Shown here: one piece after another, positions 6,536-19,570 of the stretch
Layout of the letters: each line of letters opens with the position of its first letter
How positions within the stretch are numbered: position 1 is the stretch's first letter
DNA from: Pseudomonas sp. SG20056
GTDB lineage: Bacteria; Pseudomonadota; Gammaproteobacteria; Pseudomonadales; Pseudomonadaceae
Reading direction: 5' to 3'
DNA length: 64,000 nt
NCBI RefSeq assembly: GCF_031764535.1
Contig: NZ_CP134499.1
Location: 3,720,001-3,784,000 of the forward strand
Notes under the pieces: generated by a model
Seen by the model: the letters and a program-made list of their open reading frames with translations, nothing else
What the model was told of the DNA's origin: nothing
Database searches by the model: none
Made by a program: the position numbers and the translations under genes

Positions 6536-8998
6536 TCATTCAGCCGCCGGCTTTTTCGCCCGTGGCTTCTTCTCCTTGGCCGCAGCAGCCGGTTCTTCCT
6601 TTTTCGACTCATCCTTGTCGTCGTCTTCCATGCCCATGGCGGCAATATCACGCAGGCGCTCAACCACGCGCGCATTGACGCTACCGGCGGGGAATTGCCC
6701 CTGCTCATTCGGTGAGCCGGCATCCGCGCCGACCAACAGACTCAGCGCCTCATCGACCTGACGCACTGCATAGATATGGAACTGCCCGGCACGCACCGCC
6801 TGCAGCACCCGTTCATCAAGCATCAGGGTGGTGACGTTGGAGTGCGGAATGATCGCGCCCTGCTCGCCGGTCAGGCCGCGTGCTTCACAGAGGCGGAAGA
6901 AGCCTTCGATCTTCTCGTTGACGCCACCCACCGCCTGCACTTCACCAAACTGGTTGATCGAACCGGTAATGGCGAAGCACTGCTTGAGCGGGGTGCGCGA
7001 CAATGCCGAGATCAGCGTGCAGACCTCACCGAGGGAGGCGCTGTCGCCGTCGACATAGCCGTAGGACTGTTCCAGGGCGATGCTCGCGGAGATTTCCAAG
7101 GGGAATTCCTGGGCATAGCGGCTACCCAGGTAACCGGTAAGGATCATCACGCCCTTGGAGTGGATCGGCTGACCGAGATTCACCTCACGTTCGATGTCGA
7201 CGATACCGCTGCCGCCCGGATACACCGTGGCGGAAATCCGCGCCGGTACACCGAAGGCCGAGTCGCCGACTTCCAGCACAGTCAGACCGTTGCACTTGCC
7301 CACGGCCGCGCCGGCGGTGTCGATCAAGATGATACCGGCCAGCATGTCGTCGATGATCCGCGCCGAAACACGGCCCGTGCGGGTGGCCTTGGCCTTTAAT
7401 GCGCGCTCGATATGCCCGGCGTCGGTCACTTCATCACCGGCCAGGCTGCGGATAAAGTCGGCTTCGCTGACCAGCTGGAACAGATCGCCGATACGCGCCG
7501 ACAAGCGTCCCTGGTGTTCGGCCAGGCGCGCGCTGTAGGTCGCAACCCGAGCCACAGCAGCAGCGGTCAGCGGTGCCATGCCCTCTTCCGAGGTTCGGGT
7601 CTTCATCAGCTGGGCGAACTGCTCCAGGCTGTCGTCGGCCAGCGGAATGTCTTCATCGAAGTCGACCAGGACGCGGAACATCTCCTGGAAGTCCGGATCG
7701 AGGTCCTGCAACGTGTAATACAGCTGACGCGAACCGATGATCACCACCTTGAGGTGCAGCGGAATCATCTGCGGGGTCAGGGTCACGGTGGCAATGCGGC
7801 CGAGATCACCCAGCGGCGACTCCATCTTCAGCTGACGCGATTGCAGGGCACGCTTGAGCGCATCCCAGACAAACGGCTCGCCGAGCATCTTCTCCGCTTC
7901 AAGAATCAGGAAGCCGCCGTTGGCGCGGTGCAGCGCACCAGGGCGCAGCTGGCGGTAACTGGTGTAGAGCGCGCCCTGGTCGGTGTTGTATTCGATACGG
8001 CCAAACAGGTTGTCGTAGGTCGGGTGCGGCTCGAACACCACCGGCGCGCCGCCCTGGGCGTGATGACCAACCACCAGGCTTGGGCAGTACTGCTCTTCGA
8101 GCAGCTTGCGGGTTTGTGCGTCGGCCTTTTCCACTTCGACCAGCTGATCGACCACAGTCTTCAGCAGGTTGACCTGTACCGCCTGCAAATAAGCGCAGAC
8201 ACCTGCGTTTTCCGCGTATTTCTCCGACAGCGGCGCCAGCAGCGGCTGCAGGGCAATGGTGATGGTTTCTTCGTTGAGCTGACGCAACAGGTTGCTCGAT
8301 TCGCGCTTCCACTGCGGCAGGCTGGCCAGCTCCTCGTTGAGGCGCTCTTCCAGGGTGGCGATATCAGCATGGAAGCGTTCACGCTCGGCTTCCGGCAACT
8401 GGGCGAACTCGGCCTCATCCAGCGCCTTGCCTTCAAGCATGGGGGTGAAGGCAATATTGCTGCTGTCACGATAAAGAGCGACGTTCTTTTCCAGCGACAA
8501 CCGCTCAATCACATCCAGTGCCTGGTCGTAGCGCTTGTTGAAGGCGCGGTCGATGGCGTTCTTCTTCTGCTGGAACGAGGGGTGCTCAAACACCGCTGGG
8601 AAGGTTGCCAGCAGGTTATCGATCAGGCCGTTGATATCGGCGAGAAACTCGCCGGCGGTGCCAGACGGCAGCTCCAGCGCACGCGGCTCACGCGGTTCAT
8701 CGAAGTGGTTGACGTAAACCCGGTCAGCCGGAGTCTCCAGACGCTTGGCTTCAGCCTTGAGGTAGCGCTTGACGAAGGAGAAGCGGCCGGTGCCGGGCTC
8801 GCCCATGACAAACACGTTGTAACCGGGGCGCGGCATCGCCACGCCGAACTGCAGCGCTTCGACGGCGCGCTCCTGGCCCAATACGCCACGGAAGGGTTCC
8901 AGGTCTTCGGTATTGGTGAAGTTGAACTGCTCAGGGGAAAAGGGACGGGTAAGTGCTTCAGGTGCCAACCGCAAATGGGCTGCGACGGAGTCTGGCAT
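6536..8998 (-). CDS. Lon-family ATP-dependent protease (LonB/YcbZ-like AAA+)
   Basis: An 820-residue AAA+ protease with a C-terminal Lon (S16) proteolytic domain. The N-terminal P-loop GEPGTGRFS is at about 66-74; a long inserted coiled-coil or helical region follows (about 150-330) before the rest of the ATPase module (LILEAEKML, about 355). The catalytic dyad is S653 in DGDSAS and K696 in NEKIEG. It lacks the LON substrate-binding domain of classical Lon and ends in a lysine- and alanine-rich tail. It should degrade cytoplasmic proteins; substrates are unknown. The ATG has an AAGGA ribosome-binding site. P. aeruginosa has the same gene (PA4576) before a DksA-like gene, as here. Confidence 0.92.
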   Translation of the reverse strand: MPDSVAAHLRLAPEALTRPFSPEQFNFTNTEDLEPFRGVLGQERAVEALQFGVAMPRPGYNVFVMGEPGTGRFSFVKRYLKAEAKRLETPADRVYVNHFDEPREPRALELPSGTAGEFLADINGLIDNLLATFPAVFEHPSFQQKKNAIDRAFNKRYDQALDVIERLSLEKNVALYRDSSNIAFTPMLEGKALDEAEFAQLPEAERERFHADIATLEERLNEELASLPQWKRESSNLLRQLNEETITIALQPLLAPLSEKYAENAGVCAYLQAVQVNLLKTVVDQLVEVEKADAQTRKLLEEQYCPSLVVGHHAQGGAPVVFEPHPTYDNLFGRIEYNTDQGALYTSYRQLRPGALHRANGGFLILEAEKMLGEPFVWDALKRALQSRQLKMESPLGDLGRIATVTLTPQMIPLHLKVVIIGSRQLYYTLQDLDPDFQEMFRVLVDFDEDIPLADDSLEQFAQLMKTRTSEEGMAPLTAAAVARVATYSARLAEHQGRLSARIGDLFQLVSEADFIRSLAGDEVTDAGHIERALKAKATRTGRVSARIIDDMLAGIILIDTAGAAVGKCNGLTVLEVGDSAFGVPARISATVYPGGSGIVDIEREVNLGQPIHSKGVMILTGYLGSRYAQEFPLEISASIALEQSYGYVDGDSASLGEVCTLISALSRTPLKQCFAITGSINQFGEVQAVGGVNEKIEGFFRLCEARGLTGEQGAIIPHSNVTTLMLDERVLQAVRAGQFHIYAVRQVDEALSLLVGADAGSPNEQGQFPAGSVNARVVERLRDIAAMGMEDDDKDESKKEEPAAAAKEKKPRAKKPAAE

Positions 8999-9120
8999 TG
9001 GAAATCCTTGGACGGGGGCCTAGTGGAAATCATGGCCGCATCGGCCCGCATCCACAAGCCATAAGCTCAATCGCGCGCCTCTCCTTTCAGGCGTCAGAAG
9101 GCGAGCGCAACACCCTCGTG

Positions 9121-9453
9121 TCAGTTGGCCTGATCCTGCATGTCGGCACAGGCCAGGCAATATTCGGCAGCTGGCATAGCCTGCAGGCGCGCCGGACTGA
9201 TGGTTTCACCACAGCGCAGGCACACGCCGTAGCAGCCCTCAGCCAGGCGCAGCTTGGCAAGGCCAACCTGGCGCATGCCGCTCTCAGCTTCGGCCAGCAG
9301 GGCTTCCAACACTTCATCGTTCTGCCGCTGCAGGGCCTGCTCGGCGAAATCCGGCGAGTGGCTGCGCGCCAGATCCTGGCGAATCGCGTGGGCACGCGCG
9401 CTGTACTCGTTCAGCAGGCTATAGAGTGCGGTGTGGGGGTCAAAGACAGACAT
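9121..9453 (-). CDS. DksA/TraR-family C4 zinc finger protein
   Basis: A 110-residue protein with an N-terminal helical hairpin (about 10-70, E/Q/A rich) and a C-terminal zinc finger made by CLRC and CLAC. This is the architecture of DksA-like factors that enter the RNA polymerase secondary channel. It is shorter than true DksA (about 150), and the acidic hairpin tip is not clearly the DxxDxA of DksA, so it is a paralogue whose activity is uncertain. It lies 122 bases upstream of the Lon-family protease gene in the same direction and may share its transcript. Confidence 0.86.
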   Translation of the reverse strand: MSVFDPHTALYSLLNEYSARAHAIRQDLARSHSPDFAEQALQRQNDEVLEALLAEAESGMRQVGLAKLRLAEGCYGVCLRCGETISPARLQAMPAAEYCLACADMQDQAN

Positions 9454-9591
9454 GCTGATAGTCCTCGAAGGCTCAGCTGTAAGTGTGGTTCGTGCAGCGG
9501 TTTTTACACTGATGCCCGTCAGTAATTCTGTAACTTTTCTTCACCTATCAGACGAGGACCACGGGCTATTGAGGCGCCCTCAATACAGCAG

Positions 9592-9620
9592 CAATAAAAA
9601 CGGAGCCTTGCGGCTCCGTT
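9592..9620 (-). terminator. Intrinsic terminator after ettA
   Basis: AACGGAGCC (9599-9607) pairs with GGCTCCGTT (9612-9620) around a 4-base loop; on the minus strand the stem is followed by TTTTTATTG. This ends the ettA transcript 18 bases after its stop codon. Confidence 0.85.
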
Positions 9621-9637
9621 CTTGTTTGCAGCGTGGC

Positions 9638-11305
<1,668 letters not shown>

Positions 11306-11596
11306 GATGACCTTGGTTCTGGGTTGAAACGAAAGAAGAAGCCGCCAACTGATGCGTGCAGCCTGAGGCCACACGGCGGGGACGGAACCGCCAGGCGCTA
11401 CCTGCACAGCGTCGTTCGTACAGTCGCGCGCGCGTGCGGCAAAGCTACCGGAATGCGCCGGACAGGGCAAACGACGCTCGTCGGCGGCGCTGGCACTTTG
11501 CCACGGTTATGGCATGCTAGCCGCCCCCTGCCTGCCGGCCATTCTGCGCACCCCAGGGACCAGCTCATCGCCGCTCAGCCCCCAGGATGTACGTCT

Positions 11597-14500
11597 TTGC
11601 CAACAGTCACGCCCCCAACCACACCGCGTACACCCGGCGCTCCGCCGGCTGAGGCGATGCGTGGGCCGACCCGCGGCGCGCTGGTGATACTGGTGCTGAG
11701 CATGCTGGTGTTACTGCTCTGGCAGCTGCGCCAGGAGTCTCAGCAGTTGCTCGACAACCAGCGCCAGCTTGGCCTGGCCTACAGTTCGCAGCTGGCCAAT
11801 CACTTGCACCTGAATATGGCGCTCAAGGCCAGCGCGGGCCAAGCCCTGCTGCAAACCCATGTGCTGCCGCCAAACAACCCGGATGAGCTGGAAGATCTGC
11901 TGCACACCCTGCGCGGCGTGTTCCCGACCCTGCGCAGCCTGGCCTGGATGAATAGCCAGGGCCGAATTATTGCCGACAGCCACGCCCCCACCGAAGACGC
12001 CCTGTACCTCGGCGAATTGCTGGCGCGCGGGCGCAGCGACAGTTTCTTCTACACCTTCAGTGCCAACGACAACGGCCGTATCTACCTGCTGCTGCGGCAT
12101 AACCCCGACAGCGCCGTCAGCGGCTTCTGGGTGCTGCGCCTGACCAATCAGGCGCTGACCAGCTGGCTGCATGAGCACCACCAAAGTCCACATCAGTGGC
12201 AACTGGAAGATCGCAACGTGCAGCGGGTGATTGCCAGCAACATGCCCCAGACGCTCAGCGCCTCTTCGGTCGCCCCCCCGGTTACCGCCGAGAACCTCGA
12301 CCAGAGCCTGCTGGAAACTCCGCTCAAGGGCAGCGACTGGCAGCTGCGCGCGCTGTTCAATGAGCGCAAGGTGCGCGCCCAGCAATTGCCGCAACAGGCC
12401 AGCAAGCTGCTGCTGTTTATTCTCTGCGCCACCCTCACGCTGCTGGCGCTGTATCGCCTGCTGAATGAGCAACGCAACCTGCACGCACTGAATACCGCCT
12501 CACGGCGCTCATTGCAGCAGGCCGCCAGCGTACTCGGCGCCATTGAAGAGCGCGTACTGGTCACCGACAGCAACGGCCAGCTGCAATACCTCAACCCACA
12601 GGCCGAAGCGATGTTCGGCCTGAGCAACAACGAGGCGCGCGACTGGCACCTGCTCAAATTGCTGCCACGTCTCGACCCGCTGCTGCTGCACGACACCGCC
12701 CTGCACAACGACCTCGGCCCGGACCTGGTGGAAATCCAGCAGAACGGTGTCGCGCACCTGTACGACATCAGTCGCAGCGACCTCAGCGAAGACAACAAGC
12801 GCACCGGTTTTGTCTGGGTGCTGCGTGATGTCACTGAAGAACAGCACGCCTCGCACGTGCTGCAGGAAACCCGCCGGCGCTACCAGGACATCTTCGACGG
12901 CACCGGCACGGCCCTCTGCGTACTCGACCTGGCCGAGCTGCAGGGTTATCTACAACAGCAGCAACTGCGCAGCATGACCAGCCTGCAACGCTGGCTGGAC
13001 GAAGACCCGCAGCACCACAGCGAACTCTGCCAGCGCCTGCGCCTGACCGAGACCAATCAGGTGGCCTTGCAGCTGCTTGGCGTAGAGTCCAACCAGCAGG
13101 CCTGGCAGCACCTGTTCAACAGCGGCCCGCTGCGCCCGGATGGGTTCCGCATGCAGCTGATCAGTGCTCTGCTTAGCGGTAGCGGGCAGCTGGAAATGGA
13201 ACGCCAGATCCTTACCCCGCAAGGCCACGAGCGCCACCTGTGGCTGCTGCTGCGCTTGCCGGAAAGCATCGACGACCTGCAGGCCGTGACCCTCAGCATC
13301 AGCGACATCACCAACCGCAAGCGCATCGAAACCTCGCTGATTGAACGCGAGCGCTTCTGGTCCGATGTGGTCAGCGCGGTGCCCGACACCATCTATGTGC
13401 ACGACATCGCCGGCAAGCGGGTGATGTACAGCAACAACCACCTCGGCCCGCAACTGGGCTATAGCAAGGCGGAAATTCAACAGCTCGGCGAGCGTCTGTG
13501 GGAAAAAATCCTGCACCCCGACGATGTCGAGCTGTACCAGCGCATGCGCAATATCCAGCAGGTACAGGGTAATGGCCTGCTGATGCAGTTCGAGCTGCGC
13601 TGGAGGCACCGCGATGGCAGCTGGCACTGGTTCGATATCCGCGAGCAGGCCCTGTCGCGCGATGCCAAAGGCCGGGTCAGCCGGCTGATCGGCGTGGCCA
13701 AGGACATCACTGAACAGATCACCCACAGCGAATCCCTGCGCACCAGCGAGCAGCGCTATCGCCTGCTGGCGGAAAGCATCAGCGACGTGATCTTCTCCAC
13801 CGACGCCCAGCTGCAGCTCAACTACGTCAGCCCGTCGGTGATGCCGGTGCTCGGCTATGACAGCGAGTGGGCGCTGGCCAACGGCTTCCAGAGCCTGGCC
13901 ACCAACCCGCGTCAGTTGAGCGGCTTCTACGCCCTGCTCGACCGCGTGCGCAACGCCCTTGGCGACCCGCAGCGCCTGGCCGAGCTGCGCGCCGAGTTTC
14001 TGCCGCAGCTGTTCGTCTTTGATGCACTGCGCGCCGACGGCCAGAAGATTCCGGTGGAACTGCGCCTAGTGCCAATGTGGGATGACAGCGGGCGCTTCGA
14101 AGGCCTGCTCGGTGTCGGCCGCGACATCAGCCTGCAACGCCGCGCCGAGAAAGACCTGCGCATGGCCGCCACGGTATTCGAGCACTCCACCGCTGCGATT
14201 CTGGTTACCGACCCGGCCGGTTATATCGTGCAGGTCAACAACGCGTTCAGCCGGGTCAGCGGTTACAGCTCGCAGCAGATTCTCGATCAACTGCCTAGCG
14301 TGTTGACGGCAGACACCCAGCAGGCCAGCCATCTGGCCTATGTGATCAAACAGCTCAACCAGCAGGGCAGCTGGGAAGGCGAGGTATGGCTCAAGCGCAA
14401 GAGCGGCGAGAAATTCCCCGCCTGGGTCGGTATCACGGCGGTCAGGGATGATGAAGGCGATCTGGTCAGCTACGTGTGTTTCTTTAGCGATATCAGCGAG

Positions 14501-15844
14501 CGCAAGGCCAGCGAACAGCGCATCCACCGCCTGGCCTATTACGACGCCCTGACCCAGCTGCCCAACCGCACGCTGTTCCAGGACCGCCTGCACAGCGCCC
14601 TGCAGCATGGCGAGCGGCACCAGGAGTGGGTGGTGCTGATGTTCCTCGACCTCGACCGCTTCAAGCCGATCAACGACTCCCTCGGCCACGCCGCCGGCGA
14701 CCGCATGCTCAAGGAAGTCGCGGTGCGTCTATGCACCTGCGTGGACAGTGACGACACCGTGGCGCGCATGGGGGGCGATGAGTTCACCCTACTGCTGCAA
14801 TCCCAGGCCCAGCGCGAAGGTGCGCTGACCCGCGCGATCCATGTCGGCGAGCAGATTCTCGCCAGCCTGGCGCAACCGTTTATTCTCGAAGGCCGCGAGT
14901 TCTTCGTCACCGCCAGTATCGGTATCGCCCTCAGCCCGCAGGATGGCAACGAGCTGAGCCAGCTGATGAAGAACGCCGACACGGCGATGTACCACGCCAA
15001 AGAACGCGGCAAGAACAACTTCCAGTTCTACCAGGCCGACATGAACGCCAGTGCCCTGCAGCGCCTGGAACTGGAAAGCGACCTGCGCCACGCTCTCGAA
15101 CAGGGCGAGTTCAAGCTGTTCTACCAGCCGCAGTTCTCCGGCGACGGCAAGCGCCTGACCGGCGCCGAAGCGCTGCTGCGCTGGCAGCATCCGCAGCGCG
15201 GCCTGGTGCCGCCGAATGACTTTATTCCGGTACTCGAAGAGCTGGGCCTGGTGGTCCAGGTCGGCGACTGGGTGCTGCGCGAGTCCTGTCGCCAGCTGGC
15301 CGAATGGCACGAGGCGAAGATTCGCGTACCGAAAATTTCGGTCAATCTCTCGGCCCGTCAGTTTGCCGAAGGCGACCTCGATCAGCGCATCGCCGAGATC
15401 CTCCAGCACAGCGGCATTCCCGCCGGCTGCCTGGAGCTGGAACTGACCGAAAGTATTCTGATGGAAGACGTGGCCAACGCCATGCAGACCCTCGGTAGCC
15501 TGAAGAAACTCGGCGTGTTTATCGCCATTGATGACTTCGGCACTGGCTACAGCTCGCTGAACTACCTCAAGCAGTTCCCCATCGATGTGCTGAAGATCGA
15601 CCGCAGCTTTGTTGACGGCCTGCCCCATGGCGAGCAGGACGGGCAGATTGCCCGGGCGATCATCGCCATGGCTCACAGCCTCAACCTCACGGTAATCGCC
15701 GAAGGCGTGGAGACCCTGGCTCAGCTGGATTTCCTGCGTGGCCACGACTGCGACGAAGTGCAGGGCTTCCTGCTCGGCAGGCCAATGCCGGCGCACCAGT
15801 TCACCGCCCTGTTTACCGGCACCGCCCTGTTTATGCTGAGCTGA
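11597..15844 (+). CDS. morA: MorA: membrane PAS-GGDEF-EAL cyclic-di-GMP enzyme
   Basis: A 1415-residue sensor. A first membrane helix (about 27-44), a periplasmic domain and a second helix (about 272-290) are followed by several PAS modules (roughly 305-420, 430-575, 576-708, 716-850, 855-975), a GGDEF domain with intact GGDEF (about 1059-1063) and an EAL domain with EALLRW and IDDFGTGYSSL, so both cyclase and phosphodiesterase sites look functional. MorA controls motility, flagellar development and biofilm formation in Pseudomonas. I prefer the TTG at 11597 (AGGA 9 bases upstream, and a total length equal to what I recall for PAO1 MorA); ATG 11657 is an alternative that loses only 20 cytoplasmic residues. 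glyA follows, as in P. aeruginosa. Confidence 0.92.
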   Translation: MPTVTPPTTPRTPGAPPAEAMRGPTRGALVILVLSMLVLLLWQLRQESQQLLDNQRQLGLAYSSQLANHLHLNMALKASAGQALLQTHVLPPNNPDELEDLLHTLRGVFPTLRSLAWMNSQGRIIADSHAPTEDALYLGELLARGRSDSFFYTFSANDNGRIYLLLRHNPDSAVSGFWVLRLTNQALTSWLHEHHQSPHQWQLEDRNVQRVIASNMPQTLSASSVAPPVTAENLDQSLLETPLKGSDWQLRALFNERKVRAQQLPQQASKLLLFILCATLTLLALYRLLNEQRNLHALNTASRRSLQQAASVLGAIEERVLVTDSNGQLQYLNPQAEAMFGLSNNEARDWHLLKLLPRLDPLLLHDTALHNDLGPDLVEIQQNGVAHLYDISRSDLSEDNKRTGFVWVLRDVTEEQHASHVLQETRRRYQDIFDGTGTALCVLDLAELQGYLQQQQLRSMTSLQRWLDEDPQHHSELCQRLRLTETNQVALQLLGVESNQQAWQHLFNSGPLRPDGFRMQLISALLSGSGQLEMERQILTPQGHERHLWLLLRLPESIDDLQAVTLSISDITNRKRIETSLIERERFWSDVVSAVPDTIYVHDIAGKRVMYSNNHLGPQLGYSKAEIQQLGERLWEKILHPDDVELYQRMRNIQQVQGNGLLMQFELRWRHRDGSWHWFDIREQALSRDAKGRVSRLIGVAKDITEQITHSESLRTSEQRYRLLAESISDVIFSTDAQLQLNYVSPSVMPVLGYDSEWALANGFQSLATNPRQLSGFYALLDRVRNALGDPQRLAELRAEFLPQLFVFDALRADGQKIPVELRLVPMWDDSGRFEGLLGVGRDISLQRRAEKDLRMAATVFEHSTAAILVTDPAGYIVQVNNAFSRVSGYSSQQILDQLPSVLTADTQQASHLAYVIKQLNQQGSWEGEVWLKRKSGEKFPAWVGITAVRDDEGDLVSYVCFFSDISERKASEQRIHRLAYYDALTQLPNRTLFQDRLHSALQHGERHQEWVVLMFLDLDRFKPINDSLGHAAGDRMLKEVAVRLCTCVDSDDTVARMGGDEFTLLLQSQAQREGALTRAIHVGEQILASLAQPFILEGREFFVTASIGIALSPQDGNELSQLMKNADTAMYHAKERGKNNFQFYQADMNASALQRLELESDLRHALEQGEFKLFYQPQFSGDGKRLTGAEALLRWQHPQRGLVPPNDFIPVLEELGLVVQVGDWVLRESCRQLAEWHEAKIRVPKISVNLSARQFAEGDLDQRIAEILQHSGIPAGCLELELTESILMEDVANAMQTLGSLKKLGVFIAIDDFGTGYSSLNYLKQFPIDVLKIDRSFVDGLPHGEQDGQIARAIIAMAHSLNLTVIAEGVETLAQLDFLRGHDCDEVQGFLLGRPMPAHQFTALFTGTALFMLS

Positions 15845-15969
15845 ATTGCCGGCGTGCATGAGCCCCGCTTGTCCGTCAGATGACCACGCTTCATATGCCT
15901 GTTTAGTGCGGATGAGGTAGAATTCGCCCCCTCTTTCTACCGCCCAGCTGATTTTCTCAGGGGAATGCT

Positions 15970-17223
<1,254 letters not shown>

Positions 17224-17240
17224 GTATCGACAGCTGCTGA

Positions 17241-17267
17241 AAAGCCCGCCTCCTGGCGGGTTTTTTT
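17241..17267 (+). terminator. Intrinsic terminator after glyA
   Basis: CCCGCC (17245-17250) pairs with GGCGGG (17255-17260), extended by A-T pairs, and is followed by seven T. It lies about 20 bases after the glyA stop codon. Confidence 0.88.
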
Positions 17268-17359
17268 ATATCTGTCGAACCAGCCTCAACACAGATAAAA
17301 CCAAGCCATCGTCAGCAGCCTTGGCTATAGTGGATAAAACCTCGCAGGAGTTTCTTTGC

Positions 17360-17731
17360 ATGAGCGAAACAGCCAATGAGCGTCGGCGCTTTCACCGCAT
17401 CGCTTTCGACGCCCCCACCGAGATCGTGCAAGGGGAACGGCGCTGGGCGGTCGAACTGCATGACGTATCGCTGAAAGGCCTGCTGATCAAGCGCCCCAAT
17501 GGCTGGAACGGCGACCCTAATCAGCCATTCGAAGCCAATATCCAACTGGCCGACGACACCCGCGTACTGATGGAAGTGGTGCTGACACGCACCCAGTCTG
17601 ATCTGCTCGGCTTTGTCTGCCGGCATATCGACCTCGACTCGATCAGCCACCTGCGTCGCCTGGTGGAACTCAACCTCGGCGATGACAGCCTGCTGGAACG
17701 CGAACTCGCCGCCCTCGGCGAAGACGAGTAA
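17360..17731 (+). CDS. mapZ: PilZ-domain cyclic-di-GMP receptor (MapZ-like)
   Basis: A 123-residue single-domain PilZ protein. The c-di-GMP-binding RxxxR motif occurs in the N-terminal segment (RRRFHR), and the D/N-x-S-x-x-G motif is DVSLKG. A CAGGAG ribosome-binding site precedes the ATG. The P. aeruginosa homologue, MapZ (PA4608), binds the chemotaxis methyltransferase CheR1 when loaded with c-di-GMP and so changes motility; the same genomic place between glyA and radA supports that role here. It could thus respond to signals made by MorA, encoded two genes upstream. Confidence 0.87.
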   Translation: MSETANERRRFHRIAFDAPTEIVQGERRWAVELHDVSLKGLLIKRPNGWNGDPNQPFEANIQLADDTRVLMEVVLTRTQSDLLGFVCRHIDLDSISHLRRLVELNLGDDSLLERELAALGEDE

Positions 17732-17733
17732 AC

Positions 17734-17759
17734 AAAAAGGAGGCCTCGGCCTCCTTTTT
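17734..17759. terminator. Bidirectional terminator between mapZ and radA
   Basis: An 11-bp stem (AAAAAGGAGGC with GCCTCCTTTTT) around a CTCG tetraloop has a T run on both strands. It serves the convergent mapZ and radA genes. Confidence 0.88.
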
Positions 17760-17774
17760 CATGCCCCTGTTCAG

Positions 17775-19139
17775 CTACTCGAACAGGGCATCCAGCGCTT
17801 GCTCCAGGCGCGTGACGGCAATCACCTGCAACCCTGGCGGCGGATCTTTCGGCGCATTGCCCTTGGGCACGATGGCGCGCTTGAAGCCGTGCTTGGCCGC
17901 CTCTTTCAGACGTTCCTGGCCGCTGGGCACCGGGCGAATCTCGCCAGACAGGCCGACCTCGCCAAACACCAGCAGGTCATGCGGTAGCGGCTTGTTGCGC
18001 AGGCTGGAAATCACCGCGGCCATCAGCGCCAGATCGGATGCGGTTTCCAGCACCTTGACCCCGCCCACCACGTTGAGAAATACGTCCTGATCATAGGTTG
18101 GGATGCCGCCATGCCGGTGCAACACAGCCAGCAGCATGGCCAGACGATTCTGATCCAGGCCCAGGGTGACGCGGCGCGGGTTGGCCATATGGCTGGTGTC
18201 GACCAGCGCCTGCACCTCCACCAGCATCGGTCGGGTGCCTTCCCAGGTGGCCATCACCACGCTGCCGGGGACTTCTTCCTGGGCGCGGGTGAGGAAGATC
18301 GCCGAAGGGTTGGTGACCTCTTTCAGGCCCTTGTCGGTCATGCCGAACACGCCCAGTTCATTGATCGCGCCAAAGCGATTCTTCACCGCGCGCAGCAGGC
18401 GCAGGCGGCCATCGGATTCACCCTCGAAATACAGCACGGTGTCGACCATATGCTCAAGCACACGCGGTCCGGCCAGTGCACCTTCCTTGGTCACGTGCCC
18501 GACCAGGAAAATCGCCGTGCCGCTCTGCTTGGCAAAGCGCACCAGCAACGCCGCACTTTCGCGCACCTGGGCGACACCGCCGGGAGCCGACTGCAGCTGC
18601 TCGGTAAAGATGGTCTGGATCGAGTCGATCACCATCACCTTGGGCTTTTCCATCCGCGCGGTGGCGATGATGCTTTCGATGCAGGTCTCGGTCATCACCT
18701 TGAGCTTGTCTTCCGGCAAGCCCAGGCGGCGGGCGCGCATGGCCACCTGCTGCTGGGATTCCTCACCGGTGACATACAGCGCGGGGAAGCGCGTGGCGAT
18801 ATTGCACAAGGTCTGCAGCAGGATGGTCGACTTGCCGATACCGGGGTCGCCGCCAATCAGCACCACCGAGCCGTCCACCAGGCCGCCGCCGAGCACGCGG
18901 TCCAGCTCACCAGATGCGGTGGAAAAGCGCGGCACCTCCTCGACGCTGACTTCGGCCAGGGTCTTGATCTGCACCTGATCACCCGCCCAGCCGGCGCGGC
19001 CGCTGGGGGTGGCTGCGTTGGCTTCAAGCAGGGTTTCCACTAGGGTATTCCAGGCCCCGCACTCGCCGCACTGGCCGGCCCATTTCGGGAAGGTGGCGCC
19101 GCACTCGGTGCAGCCATACATGCGCTTGGCCTTGGCCAT
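17775..19139 (-). CDS. radA: DNA repair protein RadA (Sms)
   Basis: A 454-residue RecA-like ATPase that promotes branch migration during homologous recombination. The N-terminal C4 zinc finger (CTEC ... CGEC), Walker A (GGDPGIGKST), the RadA-specific KNRFG motif and a C-terminal Lon-protease-like domain without its catalytic pair are all visible in the expected order. Length is normal. It stands alone on the minus strand, convergent with mapZ. Confidence 0.96.
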   Translation of the reverse strand: MAKAKRMYGCTECGATFPKWAGQCGECGAWNTLVETLLEANAATPSGRAGWAGDQVQIKTLAEVSVEEVPRFSTASGELDRVLGGGLVDGSVVLIGGDPGIGKSTILLQTLCNIATRFPALYVTGEESQQQVAMRARRLGLPEDKLKVMTETCIESIIATARMEKPKVMVIDSIQTIFTEQLQSAPGGVAQVRESAALLVRFAKQSGTAIFLVGHVTKEGALAGPRVLEHMVDTVLYFEGESDGRLRLLRAVKNRFGAINELGVFGMTDKGLKEVTNPSAIFLTRAQEEVPGSVVMATWEGTRPMLVEVQALVDTSHMANPRRVTLGLDQNRLAMLLAVLHRHGGIPTYDQDVFLNVVGGVKVLETASDLALMAAVISSLRNKPLPHDLLVFGEVGLSGEIRPVPSGQERLKEAAKHGFKRAIVPKGNAPKDPPPGLQVIAVTRLEQALDALFE

Positions 19140-19207
19140 GCCGGACTCCTATAAACGCTGAGCCCGGATCATACGAAATAGCTGGATATATTTACAGTCC
19201 CGCGCAG

Positions 19208-19486
19208 CTATCCCTGGCAACCGTTACCACAGCCACAACATTGCCCGGCAGCGCGTTTCAGACGGCGCGCGAGATCATCCTTGAGGCCAACCCGCTCCTG
19301 CTTGAGGGCCAGCAGCGCCTCATCAGCCAGCAGTTCGCTGCCCGCCTCGATCCGGCAAATACGTTTATCCAGGGTTTCGTAGGTATCCGCCAGGCGGGCG
19401 AAGTTGGCATCGCCAAGACGCAGCTCATGCAGCGCGCCGCGCAGTTCGGGGAAATCCTTGATCAGCGGATGGTGTTCAACATGCAT
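19208..19486 (-). CDS. DUF465 (YdcH-like) small protein with cysteine-rich tail
   Basis: A 92-residue helical-hairpin protein of the DUF465 family: HHPL near the N-terminus, FARLADTYETLDKRI in the middle and LKQERVGLKDDL before the end. Unlike its neighbour it ends in CCGCGNGC, five residues of which could bind a metal. The ATG has AGAGGA nine bases upstream. It lies tandem with a shorter DUF465 gene at 19571-19813, which suggests duplication. The function of the family is unknown. Confidence 0.84.
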   Translation of the reverse strand: MHVEHHPLIKDFPELRGALHELRLGDANFARLADTYETLDKRICRIEAGSELLADEALLALKQERVGLKDDLARRLKRAAGQCCGCGNGCQG

Positions 19487-19570
19487 GCGGGCATTCCTCT
19501 GGGATAGTCATTGCCTGCAGACTATCCCCTGAGCCGGGGCCAGCACTTGACCCGGATCAAACCAATGACG

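Noticed and set aside
7412..9064. 550-codon plus-strand frame opposite the Lon-family protease
   Set aside because: Antisense shadow caused by high GC; the minus-strand gene has intact P-loop and catalytic dyad.
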